A stretch of 64,000 bases of DNA, taken from Macrobrachium rosenbergii. Taxonomy: Eukaryota > Arthropoda > Malacostraca > Decapoda > Palaemonidae. The translations under genes and the position numbers were made by a program. This document shows positions 33,925 to 46,320 of this stretch, piece after piece. The notes beneath the pieces were generated by a model. That model was not told where the DNA came from and did no database searches. It saw nothing but the letters and a program-made list of their open reading frames with translations. Every line of letters starts with the position of its first letter. Positions within the stretch are counted from its first letter, which is position 1. The stretch covers positions 38,107,070 to 38,171,069 of the forward strand of contig NC_089749.1 of NCBI RefSeq assembly GCF_040412425.1, read 5' to 3'.

Positions 33925-36429
33925 TAATGTATTCAACACCAAAACTTCCTGGAGAAGACTGGGAAGGAGAGCATTCCCAGTGCGAAACAGATCCATAGAC
34001 TGTGTACATGACTAGCAAGTGGGCTACACAAGCCTCATTTTGTGTGACCTGGAGGAGGCATGGTGAGAGGAGTTCCTTTGCTCACCTGTCTACAATGATT
34101 GTCTAACCACGAATGGATTGTGGTTATACCCTATCAGCAGAACAGGTGATCAACTACGGAATGGGTCATTCAAACTCCTCACTGAGCGGGTTATGCAAAC
34201 CCATCTCCAAGTGACTCTGAAGAGTCGAATGAGGGGGACAATTTGTGCACCAGGCAAACAAGCCAGACAGCCTTGGCTCGATGTCAGCTCAAGAGCTCAC
34301 CAAGAGCCAAGGCAGGAGCAGACCTAAAGTCCAGCTGGCTGGGACTGCAGCACTAACCTGACCTTGGGAAAGCTGATCACCACCAGTGACCATGTTCCCC
34401 AAGAGGGAAAAAGCATGGATGAAGCCAATCAAGACTTCTTCCATGATGGCTGGACTTCCCTATCTTGATACCCATTGGTGCAGAAAAACGAGCAAGGTCA
34501 AGCTGGAGGTAGATGACAACAATAGAAGACAAATATGAGGATGAGTGTTAAACAGCTCTCCTACTGTTCCCTCTGCTGTCCTGACTTGACTTGTACTGCA
34601 GGGCTGGTCGTGTAAGGAACCAAAGACTAAGTCGCACCCATTAGAGGCAGTCAATAAAGCTGAGATTATTCTAGCCATAAGTAACTATCTCAGCTTCCTC
34701 TGCAAGGAAGGCCACAACAAAAGAATTACCTAATGCTGGTAAACCAAACTCCTGCAGGGACTTCCATAATGACTAAGCCTTCCAAGAACCTGAAAAGTTA
34801 ATATTATTATTACGTACGTCAAAGAACAACTCAACTTCTGATGAATCCTTTATTGGAAGCTGCTACACTCCTGGCAAAATCAATTGCAAGGTCACCACAA
34901 CTTAATATGTAGTTGGTCTTGTCTGCTCTCCATCTAGATAGAGAACCAACAGAAAATATAAAATCACTGAAAAAACCATACCACACTAGCACTTCCCAGC
35001 GCAAAAGGGCACTAAGAACATAGGAAAGCACTTGGAATTGATAAACCACAAAAAGGCACAAGATTCATGTAAAGGAAACAGCTGGCAAATATAAAATACT
35101 GAATGCAAGAAACATGTCTGAACTACATTGTGAACGGAAGGACAATGGGCAGTGTGTCTTTGGTGGGAATGGACATCCCCTTTCCCCCATCCCCACCCAG
35201 ATACCACCCTTGTTTAATCAGTACACATCCAGGACAGTGCATGAACGGCATAGCATTTGTATCCCCATAGGAACAAATATTTTTTGGCCCTCCTCCTAGC
35301 CTCTCTCTCATTTACAGATTTTACCAATATTAAAGTTGTTCTAGATCCAGGATGTGCAGAAAACCAGGAGGATATCCAGGATGTGCAGAAAACCAGGAGG
35401 ATCAGCTGAAGAACATTAAAGCTACCACCGTGATGGTTTTGTAGTAACAAAACATTCAATTGTTTTTTAAAAATTTTCCATATACAGTAGTAATTTATGA
35501 TGAGGTGACTTCCATCTGAAATTCACTGACTTATTCCTTATACTATACGACTAAATTTGTTACAAAGAGCAACATACTCAAAGATGATTCAAATAGCCTG
35601 CACAGCTACCTCCTATTTGTCAAATTGTAGCCTTTCTTTAAAAAAAAAAAAAAACAGGCAAGCTTTGATGTATGTAATGTAAGGCAAGCTTTGATGTATG
35701 TAATGTACAGTATATGTTAAATGTTTAACTCAATAAAGTTCAAGCTAGTACTAACTCATTTTGCTCGAATTGACCCACATTTCAATTTAATAGAATTGCA
35801 GCAGCTGACATCAATTCACCAAATATCTGCAATACAAAATGAGATAGAGATGAATACTTGGCTGTATGCTGATATTCAGGTAGGGGAGCCAAGAAGAACT
35901 ATGCTGAAACTGCTTAAAAGCTTATAATGCAAATAAGACGATGCGCATCACGGTCCACACTTGACAGATTACAGGCCATGTCAGAATTTTACAAAGTAAG
36001 AATAAAAAAATATAAATTGAGGCCTTACAATCTTTTGATCAGTGGGGGAACAAACTTTAGTACTGCTATCCAACACTAGATCAATATATTCCTACTAATA
36101 GCAATGTGGCATAGCAATGATGTGCAAAAAAAGACAACATTAAAATTTGGCATAACAATGATGTGCAAAAAAAAGACAACATTAAAATTATGCATGGAAT
36201 TTAACTTGTAAATCTGTGGTAGTGAAAACAAGAGTAACCCCTGATAAGCACCTTAAATAGCCAGAGTCTGATTTCATGTTAAGTGTTCAACTCAAAATGC
36301 AATCAGTACTGTCTAATCATTGTGAAAGTAACTGATGTTTACAAAAACTCACATTGGTTTCAAGATAGAATAAAACAAGCTAAGAAAAAAAGAGCCAATA
36401 ATAAGTGGAGAAACAAGAAAAATTATATT
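33925..36429. other. Intergenic DNA with small direct duplications
   Basis: No gene recognised. Three short tandem pairs are visible: about 30 bp at 35347-35404 (CCAGGATGTGCAGAAAACCA), about 28 bp at 35660-35712 (GCAAGCTTTGATGTATGTAA) and about 41 bp at 36108-36190 (AATGATGTGCAAAAAAA). Confidence 0.55.
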
Positions 36430-36745
36430 TTTTTAATAAAAGTTTCATATATACTTACCAAGTAATTACATAGCTATTAGTTTCTACTTTAGTTTCTACT
36501 TTAATGGCAGCTTTAGATTTGTAATTCGCAGTAGCGCTCTATGGTTTTGCTTCAGGTAAGTGGCCCGCCCACTTCCGGGGAAGTATAGGTAAAACATAGC
36601 TGAAGAGCTCAGTTCATTTAAGCTTTATGTCCATGTGTGGGGAGGTGGGAAGGGCTCCGATCATGTAATTACTTGCTAAGTATATATAAACTTTATTTTA
36701 TTATAAAATGTCATTTTTATATATGTAACTTACCAAATAATCACA
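36430..36745 (-). repeat. Right terminal repeat and internal complementary region of DIRS copy C
   Basis: The outer end AAAGTTTCATATATACTTAC...AAGTAATTACAT (36438-36474) recurs inverted at 36664-36700 as ATGTAATTACTTGCTAAGTA. There it is joined to a second palindromic part (TTATTATAAAATGTC...TATATGTAACTTACC). As in copies A and B, the inner block looks like a fusion of both outer ends, the pattern expected of the internal complementary region. Confidence 0.75.
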
Positions 36746-37232
36746 CAAGTAATGACAGGAGATGGGAAACATGGACATGCACTACTCAAAAAACATTTAT
36801 AAATGGAAATGCATTTGAAATAGATAAAAAAAAGCTAGCATTGTGGAAATGCTTGTTGTAATCTTAACTGAGGAGAGAGCAAGAACAGGAAGATACTGCC
36901 TCTTGGTCGTTGCTCATCTCAACCCATAGGACCATGACCGGTAATGTCAGAAGTTACCCCTACTTTAGTGGGAGCTTTGCAGTCAGGGAGTACTCCTATG
37001 ACTGTCAAAGCTAAACAAAACAATTGCCCTTGCCCTGGGTATGAAGAAATATACACCAACCAAAACGACCATAAAAAACCATGTTACCTGAACACCAAAT
37101 TAAAAAAAAAAATACCCATCCATTAAAAGCAAAGATTGGTGGGTACTCCTGGTACCAAGTACCCCCAGGCTTCCTAAATAACTCGACGACCTCAAACAAG
37201 GCGAGGAGACAGAGGAACTAGAAGAAGTACTC

Positions 37233-38005
37233 CTACCCCTCATTCCCCAGTGCCATGCCAGACACGGAGAACGGACCTATTGTACTGTAGTGCTCGAATA
37301 TTGTCTCCTCATCGCATAAGTAGTGGTTAGCAAAAATTGAACAACACTTCCAGTAAGTTGATTGGATTATATCAGAAAAGGACAGATTGCACTTGAATGC
37401 CAACGATGTGGCTACTGCCCGTACGTCATGGGCTTTTACCTTCAACAAAGTAGGTATCTTCTTGGATCCCCAAGTGGGATTCCTCAATCACATCTCTCAG
37501 AAAGGAGAGGGCATTCTTGGAGAGAGGACACACAGGATTTTTAACTGAGCACCAGAGGTCAGGAAAATCCCCTCTGATCTTCTTGGTTCTCTTGAGGTAG
37601 TGTTTTAAAGCTCTCATTGGGCATAAAACTTTCTCTTGGTTTGAAGGTCCAAACAATCCTGCAAGGCTTTTGATAAGTGAATGAACAAGGCCATGGGTTA
37701 GAAGGATTTTCGTCCTTTGCTAAGAATCCGTGAGAGAAGCTGACCTGTTTGTCCAGAGATTGTAACTCACTGACCCTTTTTGCTGTGGCCAAGGCAATCA
37801 GAAATAGAGTCTCCCTCGATAAGTCCTTAAAAGAAGATGTGTGAAGCAGCTCAAAAGGGGGACCTGACAACCAATGTAGCATTACATCCAGGTTCCAAGA
37901 AACAGGTTTGAGTATCTCGTTTTGAAGTATCGAATGACTTAAGTCAGAAATATCTGGGTCTGAATAAATATCCAAGCCTCTATGTCTGAATACTGAATTC
38001 AGCAT
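37233..38005 (-). pseudogene. DIRS copy C tyrosine recombinase, frameshifted
   Basis: Readable blocks are LFLIALATAKRVSELQSL (first Arg), KVKAHDVRAVATSLAF (His and second Arg) and FANHYLCDEE (Tyr). Catalytic residues are kept, but the frame changes near 37640 and 37480. The middle part (CPMRALKHYLKRTKKIRG) matches the linker seen in copies A and B (CPVNTLKAYLN). Confidence 0.85.
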
Positions 38006-38086
38006 AGGCCTGTAGCCTTTGATTGTAGACGCTGATAAACCTCGGGAAGTCTTCAGGTAAAGTAAAAAATATGCTAGCTAGCTGGG

Positions 38087-39000
38087 CTAGGGATGTGAAA
38101 TACTGCCACTTAGCTTGGTAGAGTCTGGAAGAAGATTCATGTCTACATCTAGCAATAGCGTTTGCAACCTCTCTTGAAGATCCTTTCGCTCTGACAAGCT
38201 TCTTGACAGTCTGAAGCCTGTGAGAGCGACAGTGGACAAACTTTGATGAAAATGGTGGAAATGAGGTGGTCTGAGCAGATTTTGTCTCTGTGGAAGGAGC
38301 TGTGGAAAGTCCGATAGTAGTTCTAAGAGGTCCAGAAACCATTCCTTTTGAGGCCAAAAGGGAGCCACCAGAATCAAGGATGTGTTGTGGGAAGTTCTGA
38401 ACTTGTTTATGACTTCCCTCACTAGACTGAATGGAGGAAAAGCAAAGACCTCCAGGTCCGGTGCCAGAGAACAATACAGGGGGAGATGATGATTCCTGGA
38501 CGTTGCAAACAGGTCTACCAATAGTTTTCCCCACCGTTTCCACAGGTCGGTGCACACCTGTGGATTCAGCAACCATTCCGTGGGCAGAACCTGTTTGCAA
38601 CGGCTCAATTCGTCTGCTAGAGCATTCAACTTGCCTTTAACAAAGCAGGTGAGGATCTGGGTGTTGTTGCTGAGTCCAGAGGAGGAGATCTCTGGCTGCT
38701 CCGCACAGAGAATAAGAGTGCCTTCCCCCCGATTCCGAATGTATGCTAGAGCAGATGTGTTGTACCAGTGAAGTGCTACCAATGAGTTGCAAGTCACTGA
38801 AGCAAAATGCTGAAGTGCAAGGTGAGTCGCCTTCAGTCCCTTCAGGTTTATATGGAGCTTCCTCTCCTGTACAGACCACGTCCCTGCCACTTCCAAATCT
38901 CCTAAGATTGCTCCCCAACCCAGACCCAATGCATCGGAGAGCAATGTTAGGTTTGGGTTCGGTTGAAGTTGAGATTTTCCTACGAGAACCACCACTGAAG
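38087..39000 (-). pseudogene. DIRS copy C RNase H domain
   Basis: The RNase H blocks are LLSDALGLGWGA (Asp), HINLKGLKATHLAL (Lys-Ala where a Glu is usual), HWYNTSALAYI (Asn where the Asp is usual) and LNALADELSR (Asp). The DIRS-type extension follows: LVDLFATSRNHHLPLYCS, FAFPPFSLV and LVAPFWPQKEW. At least two catalytic positions look substituted. Upstream RT sequence is missing. Confidence 0.82.
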
Positions 39001-39087
39001 TCTTCTTTTATTTCCGGTGTGATGGGGAAAATAAACGAGTCCAGAAGAGTCAACCCGATCCAATTGGCCTTTAGGAAGAAGGTTTAA

Positions 39088-41039
39088 TGTAATATTGTAG
39101 TATCAATATGCCATTTGCAGAATTTTTCTGATAAACCGTTTCTTAATCCCCCCCCCCAACCTTTTATGCACCAACAAAGAAGGGTTCAAACTCCTGAAAA
39201 CCACCCAGCATTTCATGTACAAGATCTGTTACAAATTTCTATAAATAAAAACAAGTTTGAGTGCCAAAAGAGATAATTAAATGAGAGAAACCTACAATGA
39301 ACAATAACCTAATTTTCAAAATGCATTGTCTTTTTCATTCGTCATAGGAAACACACAGTCATGATAATTTCCTAAACATAATACGATTGCTTACTGTCAG
39401 CCAAAGAGCCCCCACCTGTATGAACTTAAGGAAATCATAAGGGGAAGCATACACAAGAGGGAGTTTCAATTACTGTACTACGAATGATTTCGATTAATCC
39501 AAAATGCATCTCTAATATTTACAATAACATGCAGAAAAGCGATGCAGTTTCAAAAACTTAAATGAACTCTTTAAAACACTTACAATTTTGCGAATTTAAA
39601 GGAAAAAACTGCAGGGTATCAGTAAAACCATTTCTACAACTTCTCAGTACCTTATCGAATTACATTACACAATTTCATACTCAGTTCTTTAGCTAAGCTG
39701 TAAAACTCACCAACTATCCTACAATTTGGTGATACAATTGCTCATTCCAAATTTAAAAGAACTCTTGTTTGATCAGGAGGTTCAATACAAACTTTGAAGC
39801 ACTAATGTAAGAACACAACTTGAGATTTTTGGCATGAGATACCATGTTTTAATTTCAGCCAAATTCCTTTATCCAAAAAACATACCAATACACATCACAG
39901 ACATGGCGTCTTCTCGGAGGTCTTAAGGTTATGAAACCCCAGGGAACATTAATGGCTGAAGAAAAAAAATAAATCTTGATTTTACAGTACTCTGAAAAAA
40001 AGGAAACGATTAAGGGATGAAGGTGAAATCAACTGCAAACAAAATGAGGGCAAGATAAGCAGGAACAGTTTTCTGCCTGCAAGCAAAAATCAAAATTTCG
40101 CCATCAATAAGGATGAAAGATTTTCGTATGTGCTAGACAAAAATATTCATTTTCAGTCCCACAAGAGACAGAGGACTTCACAACTCCTCTATGTATTTTT
40201 CCCGTCACTTTTTACCCAGCAAGCAAAAGCATCATTTCCATAGAAAATCTCTACCGCAATGGATGGAAAGAAAACTTGCTCACTCCATAATAGAAGAGTT
40301 TAACTTTCGGCACATATTGTACAAAGCATACCATGTGAATGCTCCTTTGAAGAGGCACATGGAAGCCCAAAAATCCAACAGTCACAAGTTTCACAATCAT
40401 TTTTCACTTAATGATATTGCAAAGTACTGTACGCAGCACTGGTTTCAGATCAAGTTGAAGATGACCATGTAATAAGCTGTGGTAAAAATCACACACAATG
40501 AAGGTAGATAATAAGCTTCACAGAACTCTACCTCTGCATCGACAGTAAAGGGTTACCAAAGTTAATTATGCAACAGCCCACATGCTGAAATTTGACGATG
40601 ACAAACTGAAATCAACAGGATCAATTTAGCAATTTGCCTTCAACAAAAAAAGATGGCCAAATGATAATTAGAAGACACTACAGTCTTGACCAATTGTAGT
40701 GTTCTTGCAATAGGCTGAGGAATTATTAAATATTTTTTAAACAGAAGTGAGATTTATGAAATTTAATTTTATAAATTCCTTTAGGTAAATATATCTATGG
40801 AGGGTCGTGAATCACTGTGATTTCTGCTAAATATTAAAGCTAATAACTGAAATCATCCATTAGCAAAGTAGATGAAAAGTCAAGAGCTCATGGGACCCGA
40901 CATATGATTTTGAAGTGAATAGCAGGGTGCTACAAGGGAATGTTACTTCACCTTAGCTGTTTATCCTTCTCATAAGTTTTATAATAAAAAAGGTTTAAAG
41001 TAACAGTAGAAACTTGACAGACTTAAAATATGCAAATAA
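39088..41039. other. Intergenic DNA, no gene recognised
   Basis: Nearly 2 kb of AT-rich sequence between DIRS copies C and B. One open frame (40191-40472, +) has basic, His-rich composition but no recognisable motif. Confidence 0.5.
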
Positions 41040-41520
41040 GGGATTTTGACAAAGGAAAAATCTATTTCTGGGGGAAGACCTGTGTCACCCGGTGAAATAT
41101 CCATTTAGCACATATTTCTAGGTATAAGTATTGCTAAAAATACCAGAGAAAAAGCTAAACACAATGCCAGGGTTACGACCCCCAGTTCGAGCGCCATTTA
41201 ATGGTGTCGGTATACACAAAGGGTGAGTGTTGCCACTGCCACAGGCCTCTGCCCTATAGAGATCTCCAATCTCAAAACCCCGAAAAGTGAGGAGCCGTCA
41301 CATACCTCACCTTCTTCTCCCAGCCAGCCAACACCTCAGCTGCCATCTTGTAAACATCCCAAGTTAGCACCCCCCCAAGCTTGGTATGCCACTCAGGGGG
41401 GGAAGGAAGAACAGGGATGGGTCACCGGGTGACACAAGTCTTCCCCAAGAAATAGATTTTTCCTTTGTCAAAATCCCTTTTCTGGGCTCGACCTGTGTCA
41501 CCCGGTGAAATCATAACAGA
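41040..41520 (-). repeat. Right inverted repeat and internal complementary region of DIRS copy B
   Basis: The outer end GGGATTTTGACAAAGGAAAA (from 41040) is repeated inverted at 41451-41483. The inner block runs on into CTGGGCTCGACCTGTGTCAC, which predicts the lost left end. The layout is identical to 12640-13112 in copy A. Confidence 0.87.
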
Positions 41521-41837
41521 GAAACAGTCATACAAAAGCTTGGTGGAGCCCTCTAAGAAATACTTTAATGGAGTTAAATAAAACTATAAGAAAATTACTG
41601 TGTTTTAATAACCCAAAGTAGTAATAACAAAACATGATTAACAATATAGGGCACACAGACAAAATTTAGTAACACCAAGACACTTAAGGCTAACAAAAGG
41701 GAAACAATAACAATATGCAAAACGGTCAGGAGTCAGGCTGTGAAGCAGGCCTGACCTAAAGATAGACGGCATGGCGAGTAAATGAGGCAGGCAGGCGAGA
41801 GAGGAATAAAGGACAGGATAAACTAAGGTTACATAAG
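41521..41837 (-). other. 3' untranslated region of DIRS copy B
   Basis: Colinear with 12261-12640 of copy A; no gene. Confidence 0.7.
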
Positions 41838-43721
41838 CTATTCTAAAGCAGAAGGAACAATACTTCCTGCAGCCACTGTAGAAAATTTTAGAGCCTCTAA
41901 AGATTTAAGGTAGTGGCGTTTGAACACTGTTGGTGATTTCCAACCCGTATATTTTTTAAGGTCATCAAAATTCATAGTATGAAAATAATTAGTGGAGGTG
42001 GCCACTGCTCGGATATCATGTACCTTAGGTACTGAATCCGGGTTTGCTTGCTTTATAAAATATAGTATTTGTTGCCTGATGGCCTTTAAAGAAATGGTTC
42101 CTCCATTTTCCCTAACAAAAAGAGGGCCAGACATTATATTAGAAGTTCTATTTAAATAAGCATTTAAAGTGGTAACTGGACATAAGGACAGATCCTGTGG
42201 AAGGGGGATAACCTTCCAAGGGGACCATCTATTTTGTGGATCTTCATTCTTAACTAAAAACTTGAGATCCGGAGATAACAGAACTTCTCCTGACGGGAGG
42301 AAATCAACATGGTTCGGTTCTCTAGAGAGAGCAGACAGTTCAGAAATTCTGGCACCTGAGGCTAGGCTAATTAAGAACAACGTTTTCCTTAACAGACTCG
42401 AATATGAACACCGTTCATTATCAGTGTCCGATGCTAATTTAAGTACATCATTTAAGAACCAGGAAACCGTGTGGGGACGGGTTGCTGGTCTAAGACGAGC
42501 GCATGCTTTAGGAATTGACGAAAAATATGAGTCTGTAAGGTTAATATTGAAGCCATGTAAAAATATTTTTCTTAAAGCCGATTTTGCTGTAGTAATAGTA
42601 CTAGAGGCCAGTCCTTTCTCAAATAATGACCTGAAGAACAAGATTGCAAGGTTCGTGGTCATTTCTTGAGCTTCAGATTCTCTCAGGAATAATGCTAACT
42701 TTTTAACTGCTGAGTCATACTGTCTGAGGGTAGATTCCCTTTTGTCTGATTCTATGAATAGTGTGTTAATAGGATCAATGATAGCATCTTTCTGAGCTGC
42801 AAATTTCATGAAGTCCATAAATCTAGGGCATTCAGAATTCTTGAGGAAGCTGACACAGTCCGAGTTTGTACTATTTGCGTCAACTTTGGCCTGGGGATTT
42901 GTATGCACCGGAGTTTCAACTCTAGAAGAAGAGGAAACCAATTGCTCTCTTGGCCAGTTGGGTGCCACAAGTGCTACTTGACCTTTGAATGATCTGAGCT
43001 TGTGTAAAACTTTCATCAATAGGTTTATTGGTGGAAACAGATAGATCCTTTGCCACCTGTTCCTGTCTATTGACATCGCATCTGTGGAGTGAGCTAGAGG
43101 GTATAGATTGGGAGCAACGTAACATGGAAGTTTGTGGCTGCTCTCTGTGGCAAACAGGTCCACCTGGAGACCTGGAACCTGACGACAAATCCATTCGAAA
43201 GATGATTTGTCCAGTGACCATTCCGACTCCAGCGGAGTTGTCCTGGACAGTGAATCTGCAATGACATTCCGGACACCTGCCAGATGGGTAGCTGACAGAT
43301 GCCAACGGTGTTTCCTTGCCAGGGAAAAAATTGCTATCATTACTTGATTGATCCGGCTCAACTTGGAGCCCCCTCTGTTTATGCAATGCACAACTACTGC
43401 ACTGTCCAGTACCAGTCTGATATGAATCTGTCTGGTTGGATGCAGTTTCTTCAGAGTTAGAAAAACTGCCATTGCTTCCAGAGTGTTGATATGGAACTGG
43501 CGGAACATAGTTGACCACGTTCCTTGAACTTTCTTGTGTTGGGAATATCCTCCCCACCGGCTCAGGAAGCATCCATGTGGATCACCAATGATGGGGGGAA
43601 ATTGAGAGGCACTGACCTTGACAAACTCTAGACTGTTGACCACGGTCGAAGCCTCTTCCTCAACACCAGCGGAATTAGGGACACCTTGTCTCTGTATCTG
43701 CTGTTGGCTCGTCTCCGCCAT
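41838..43721 (-). CDS. DIRS copy B RNase H-tyrosine recombinase frame, open over 627 codons
   Basis: This is the longest intact frame in the window. The first third is RNase H (GWGGYSQHKKVQ, LEAMAVFLTLKK, LVLDSAVVVHCIN, NVIADSLSR) with the DIRS extension to VALVAPNWP. There an extra nucleotide relative to copy A moves the reading into the YR frame, so the two overlapping ORFs are fused. The YR then reads through: the core-binding domain including FFRSLFEKGLASSTITTAKS, LASGARISELSALS, HDIRAVATSTNYFH and GWKSPTVFKRHYLK. The Arg-His-Arg-Tyr set is complete. The RNase H end after APNWP is replaced by out-of-frame residues, and the first RNase H Asp lies in the RT frame. Part of the start is likewise out-of-frame RT sequence. 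Confidence 0.85.
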   Translation of the reverse strand: MAETSQQQIQRQGVPNSAGVEEEASTVVNSLEFVKVSASQFPPIIGDPHGCFLSRWGGYSQHKKVQGTWSTMFRQFHINTLEAMAVFLTLKKLHPTRQIHIRLVLDSAVVVHCINRGGSKLSRINQVMIAIFSLARKHRWHLSATHLAGVRNVIADSLSRTTPLESEWSLDKSSFEWICRQVPGLQVDLFATESSHKLPCYVAPNLYPLAHSTDAMSIDRNRWQRIYLFPPINLLMKVLHKLRSFKGQVALVAPNWPREQLVSSSSRVETPVHTNPQAKVDANSTNSDCVSFLKNSECPRFMDFMKFAAQKDAIIDPINTLFIESDKRESTLRQYDSAVKKLALFLRESEAQEMTTNLAILFFRSLFEKGLASSTITTAKSALRKIFLHGFNINLTDSYFSSIPKACARLRPATRPHTVSWFLNDVLKLASDTDNERCSYSSLLRKTLFLISLASGARISELSALSREPNHVDFLPSGEVLLSPDLKFLVKNEDPQNRWSPWKVIPLPQDLSLCPVTTLNAYLNRTSNIMSGPLFVRENGGTISLKAIRQQILYFIKQANPDSVPKVHDIRAVATSTNYFHTMNFDDLKKYTGWKSPTVFKRHYLKSLEALKFSTVAAGSIVPSALE

Positions 43722-44932
43722 ACCCTGTTTATATCTTTCAGTTTGGCTTTCAGCAGCAAATCTGTTACTGACGCGAACTGAAGAGAACCTAGGACTCTTT
43801 CCTGGAGTACGACGAGAGGCTCTTTTGTTTTGAGGAACTGCCTGGTAGCTTTGGCTATTTCCTCCTTTTGGCTGGCAGAAGTGACAATTTGTGTGTGTCC
43901 AGATCCCATTGGATTCCTAACCATTGAAATCGAGCCTCCGGAACTAGGCGGGATTTCTTCCTGTTTATTTGAAAACCTAAGGATTCCAGGAAGCTGATCA
44001 CTATGGATGTTGCTCTCCGACATTCCTTGGCGTTGGGTGCCCAAATTATCCAATCGTCCAGGTATGCGGCTAACATGATCCCCTGGGCCCATAGTTGTTG
44101 GACTACTGTTTCTGCCAGTTTGGTGAAAATTCTGGGCACTATGTTGAGCCCGAATGGCATGACTCTGAACGAGTAAGCTTGATTTCCTAGTCTGAATCCT
44201 AGGTAAGGAGAGAAATTTCTCGCAATTGGGACGTGATAATAGGCGTCTGAAAGATCTATAAAGGTGGTGACGGCCCCACGGGGGAAGTAGGGTCCGCACC
44301 TGCGAGATTGTAAGCATGCAAAACTTGTCGCATTGAATGTATAAATTGAGACGAGACAAGTCTAGGATTACTCTTTGCTGACTGGAGTCTTTCTTCGGAA
44401 CACTGAACAGTCTGCCTTGAAATTTCAGGTGTCTCACTTTCTTTATTGCCCTCTTTTGAAGAAGGTCTTTTACAAAGTCCAGTAGGGCTTTGGATGGAGA
44501 CTGATGGAATCTGACTGGCGGAGGAGGACCTCTGCTCCAGCTCCATCCCAGACCTTTGGAAACTATGCTGTGGGCCCACGGACTGAAGGTCCAACGGTCC
44601 CGGAAGAGATGTAACCTCCCGCCTACCTGAGGAGACTCATTGAGCGGGAGAGGGCTTACTTCCTCTACTACCCCGGCCTCCTCTTCCCCGTGAGAGAGGA
44701 CGTGATGCAGACCTACCTCTGAAGGAGGCTCTGGCTCTGCTTCCCCTCGCATTTCTGTTGAAATCTCGAAATGGCCCCGGCTTTGAAACGAAGCGTTGAA
44801 AGCCGGGGACGCCACGAAGGTTGGAGAGGCAAGGGTTTGCTGAGCCGGCTGCATCAGAACAAACTGTTGCGGAGGCTGAGCTTTTGAGGTTGAAGGCTGA
44901 CCAATCTGAGAGACCGGTACAGCTTGGAGCAT
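43628..44932 (-). pseudogene. DIRS copy B gag tail and reverse transcriptase, frameshifted
   Basis: The frame begins in the Gln/Pro-rich gag tail and runs without a stop into RT (VPKKDSSQQRVILDLSRLN), so gag and RT are joined here. An extra C in a run near 44275 shifts the frame just before the SIDLSDAYYH block. The catalytic box YLDD (near 44062) is intact but lies in the shifted frame, 44160-43855, with MPFGLN and the thumb. A lost G near 43860 restores the frame for LGSLQFASVTDLLLKAKLK. These two single-base changes are the main RT lesions. Confidence 0.87.
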
Positions 44933-46320
44933 AGTTTGGGCTTGAGGTTTTCTGTACCTCCTGAATCTTTTCCTATCCCTGGCTTGAGGTCCGGCGGACT
45001 CGGTGGCCTTCCTTTTGAAGGGGAGACCCCAGCGGGAGCGAAGGCTCTGATTTGCTCTGGTTGCCTCCGCCAGAACATTGTTGACCTCATCCTCAGGAAG
45101 ATGTTAGGGCCCCAGATAGAACTCTTCATGAGTCTATTGGGCTCGTGTCTAATAGTGGCGTCCGCAAAGATGTGCTTTCGGCAGTTTAGTCTTGCCACTA
45201 CAAAATCATACAGGTCCGCCTGGAATGCCGCTAACAGGGATTTGGTCAGGACCTGGAAAAGAGGTTCTTCAGCGTAGGTTACCGCCGTTGCCTCCGTAAT
45301 GGTAATGGAATGCAGGGAGCGACTCAACCTGCACCTAGCTTCAGATTCTGCCTTCAAAAGAGCCTCCGGAATCTTGGGAAGCTGTTCACTAAAAAGAGAT
45401 GAGGCGCACTCGGGGTCAAGTTTGCCCACCGTGAACGTGGCCAGAGCTCCCAACCAAAATTCTGAATCTCTGGGGAAGACAAGAGAGGTGCGATCTGTCT
45501 CCCGGAGTTGAGGTAGCGGCTTACCCTCGATTCCTGCCTGACTAGTCAGCACTGCTATCTTAGTCGTGCAGGGAGTAGGGATGGAGTCACCTACCGAGAA
45601 CATAGTGAAAGTCCCCTTAAAGGGGGTAAGCTTAGTGTTTTCGCACTCCCACTCAGTGAGAGCGCGCATCAAGGTGGATTGGGCTTGGTCCCTAGGGAAG
45701 ATGACTGTCTCCTTCGGGACCTTGTCTGATCTGATCCAGGCTTCCTCCGTAAGCCTGGCGTAGCCTGGGTAGGGAGGCACCAGGTCGGGTGGAAAGAACT
45801 CCAGTTCTTCCAACCGACGAGTTCCCAAGCCCTCGATGGTCAGGGTGTCTTCGTGCCGAGGAGTGTGAAGGGCCAGGCGCCACGGGTTTCCCTTATCAAA
45901 GGGGGGCAGACTGGAGGCATCCGGAACAGCGTAAGTTTGTGCTGCTACTCCGGAGCGCATAAACCCGGAGAGCAAGTTTTCCTGGGTCTGCATCCTCTCT
46001 GCTAAAGATTTCACCGACTCACCAGAGGTCTGCAGGCTCGAAACGAGCTGGGAGGAAAGGTCATTAATCCTGGCTTCGACCTTCTTATCCAACTTCTGCA
46101 TTAGAAGTTCCGCGAAGGCCTCAGGGTCAAAGTTAGGCTGATGGGGACTAGCCTTAGATGACCTGGATCTCGATCCCTTGGGCGGGGAGTAGCCTTGCTA
46201 GTGGGCGCCACTGGGTTAAGAGCCAGTGACGACCTTGAGGAGCTGACGGATTAGACCTTTGAGGCCTAGAGGACTTAGGTAAGTCCTTCTTTTTCAAGGT
46301 TTTCACCTTGGGGACAGTAG
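44854..46320 (-). pseudogene. DIRS copy B gag-like gene (exon 3 part)
   Basis: Corresponds to 7823-9260 of copy A. The Lys-rich start (KKKDLPKSSRPQRSN) shifts frame near 46200. From 46101 a 415-residue frame covers the coil (MQKLDKKVEARINDLSS) and the globular domain (TRRLEELEFFPPDLVPPYPG, ARLTEEAWIRSDKVPKE). A further shift near 45110 separates it from the Arg-rich tail. No zinc knuckle is visible. Confidence 0.8.

Larger units (their letters stand above)
36430..39087 (-). mobile_element. DIRS1-like retrotransposon, copy C, 5'-truncated
   Basis: Only the RNase H and YR parts and the right end remain; RT and gag are absent upstream of about 39087. The right end (36430-36745) has the DIRS terminal/internal complementary arrangement. 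The proteins differ strongly from copies A and B, so this is another subfamily. Confidence 0.8.

Noticed and set aside
40191..40472. His/Lys-rich 93-codon frame
   Set aside because: No family resemblance, AT-rich surroundings, no splice or promoter context.
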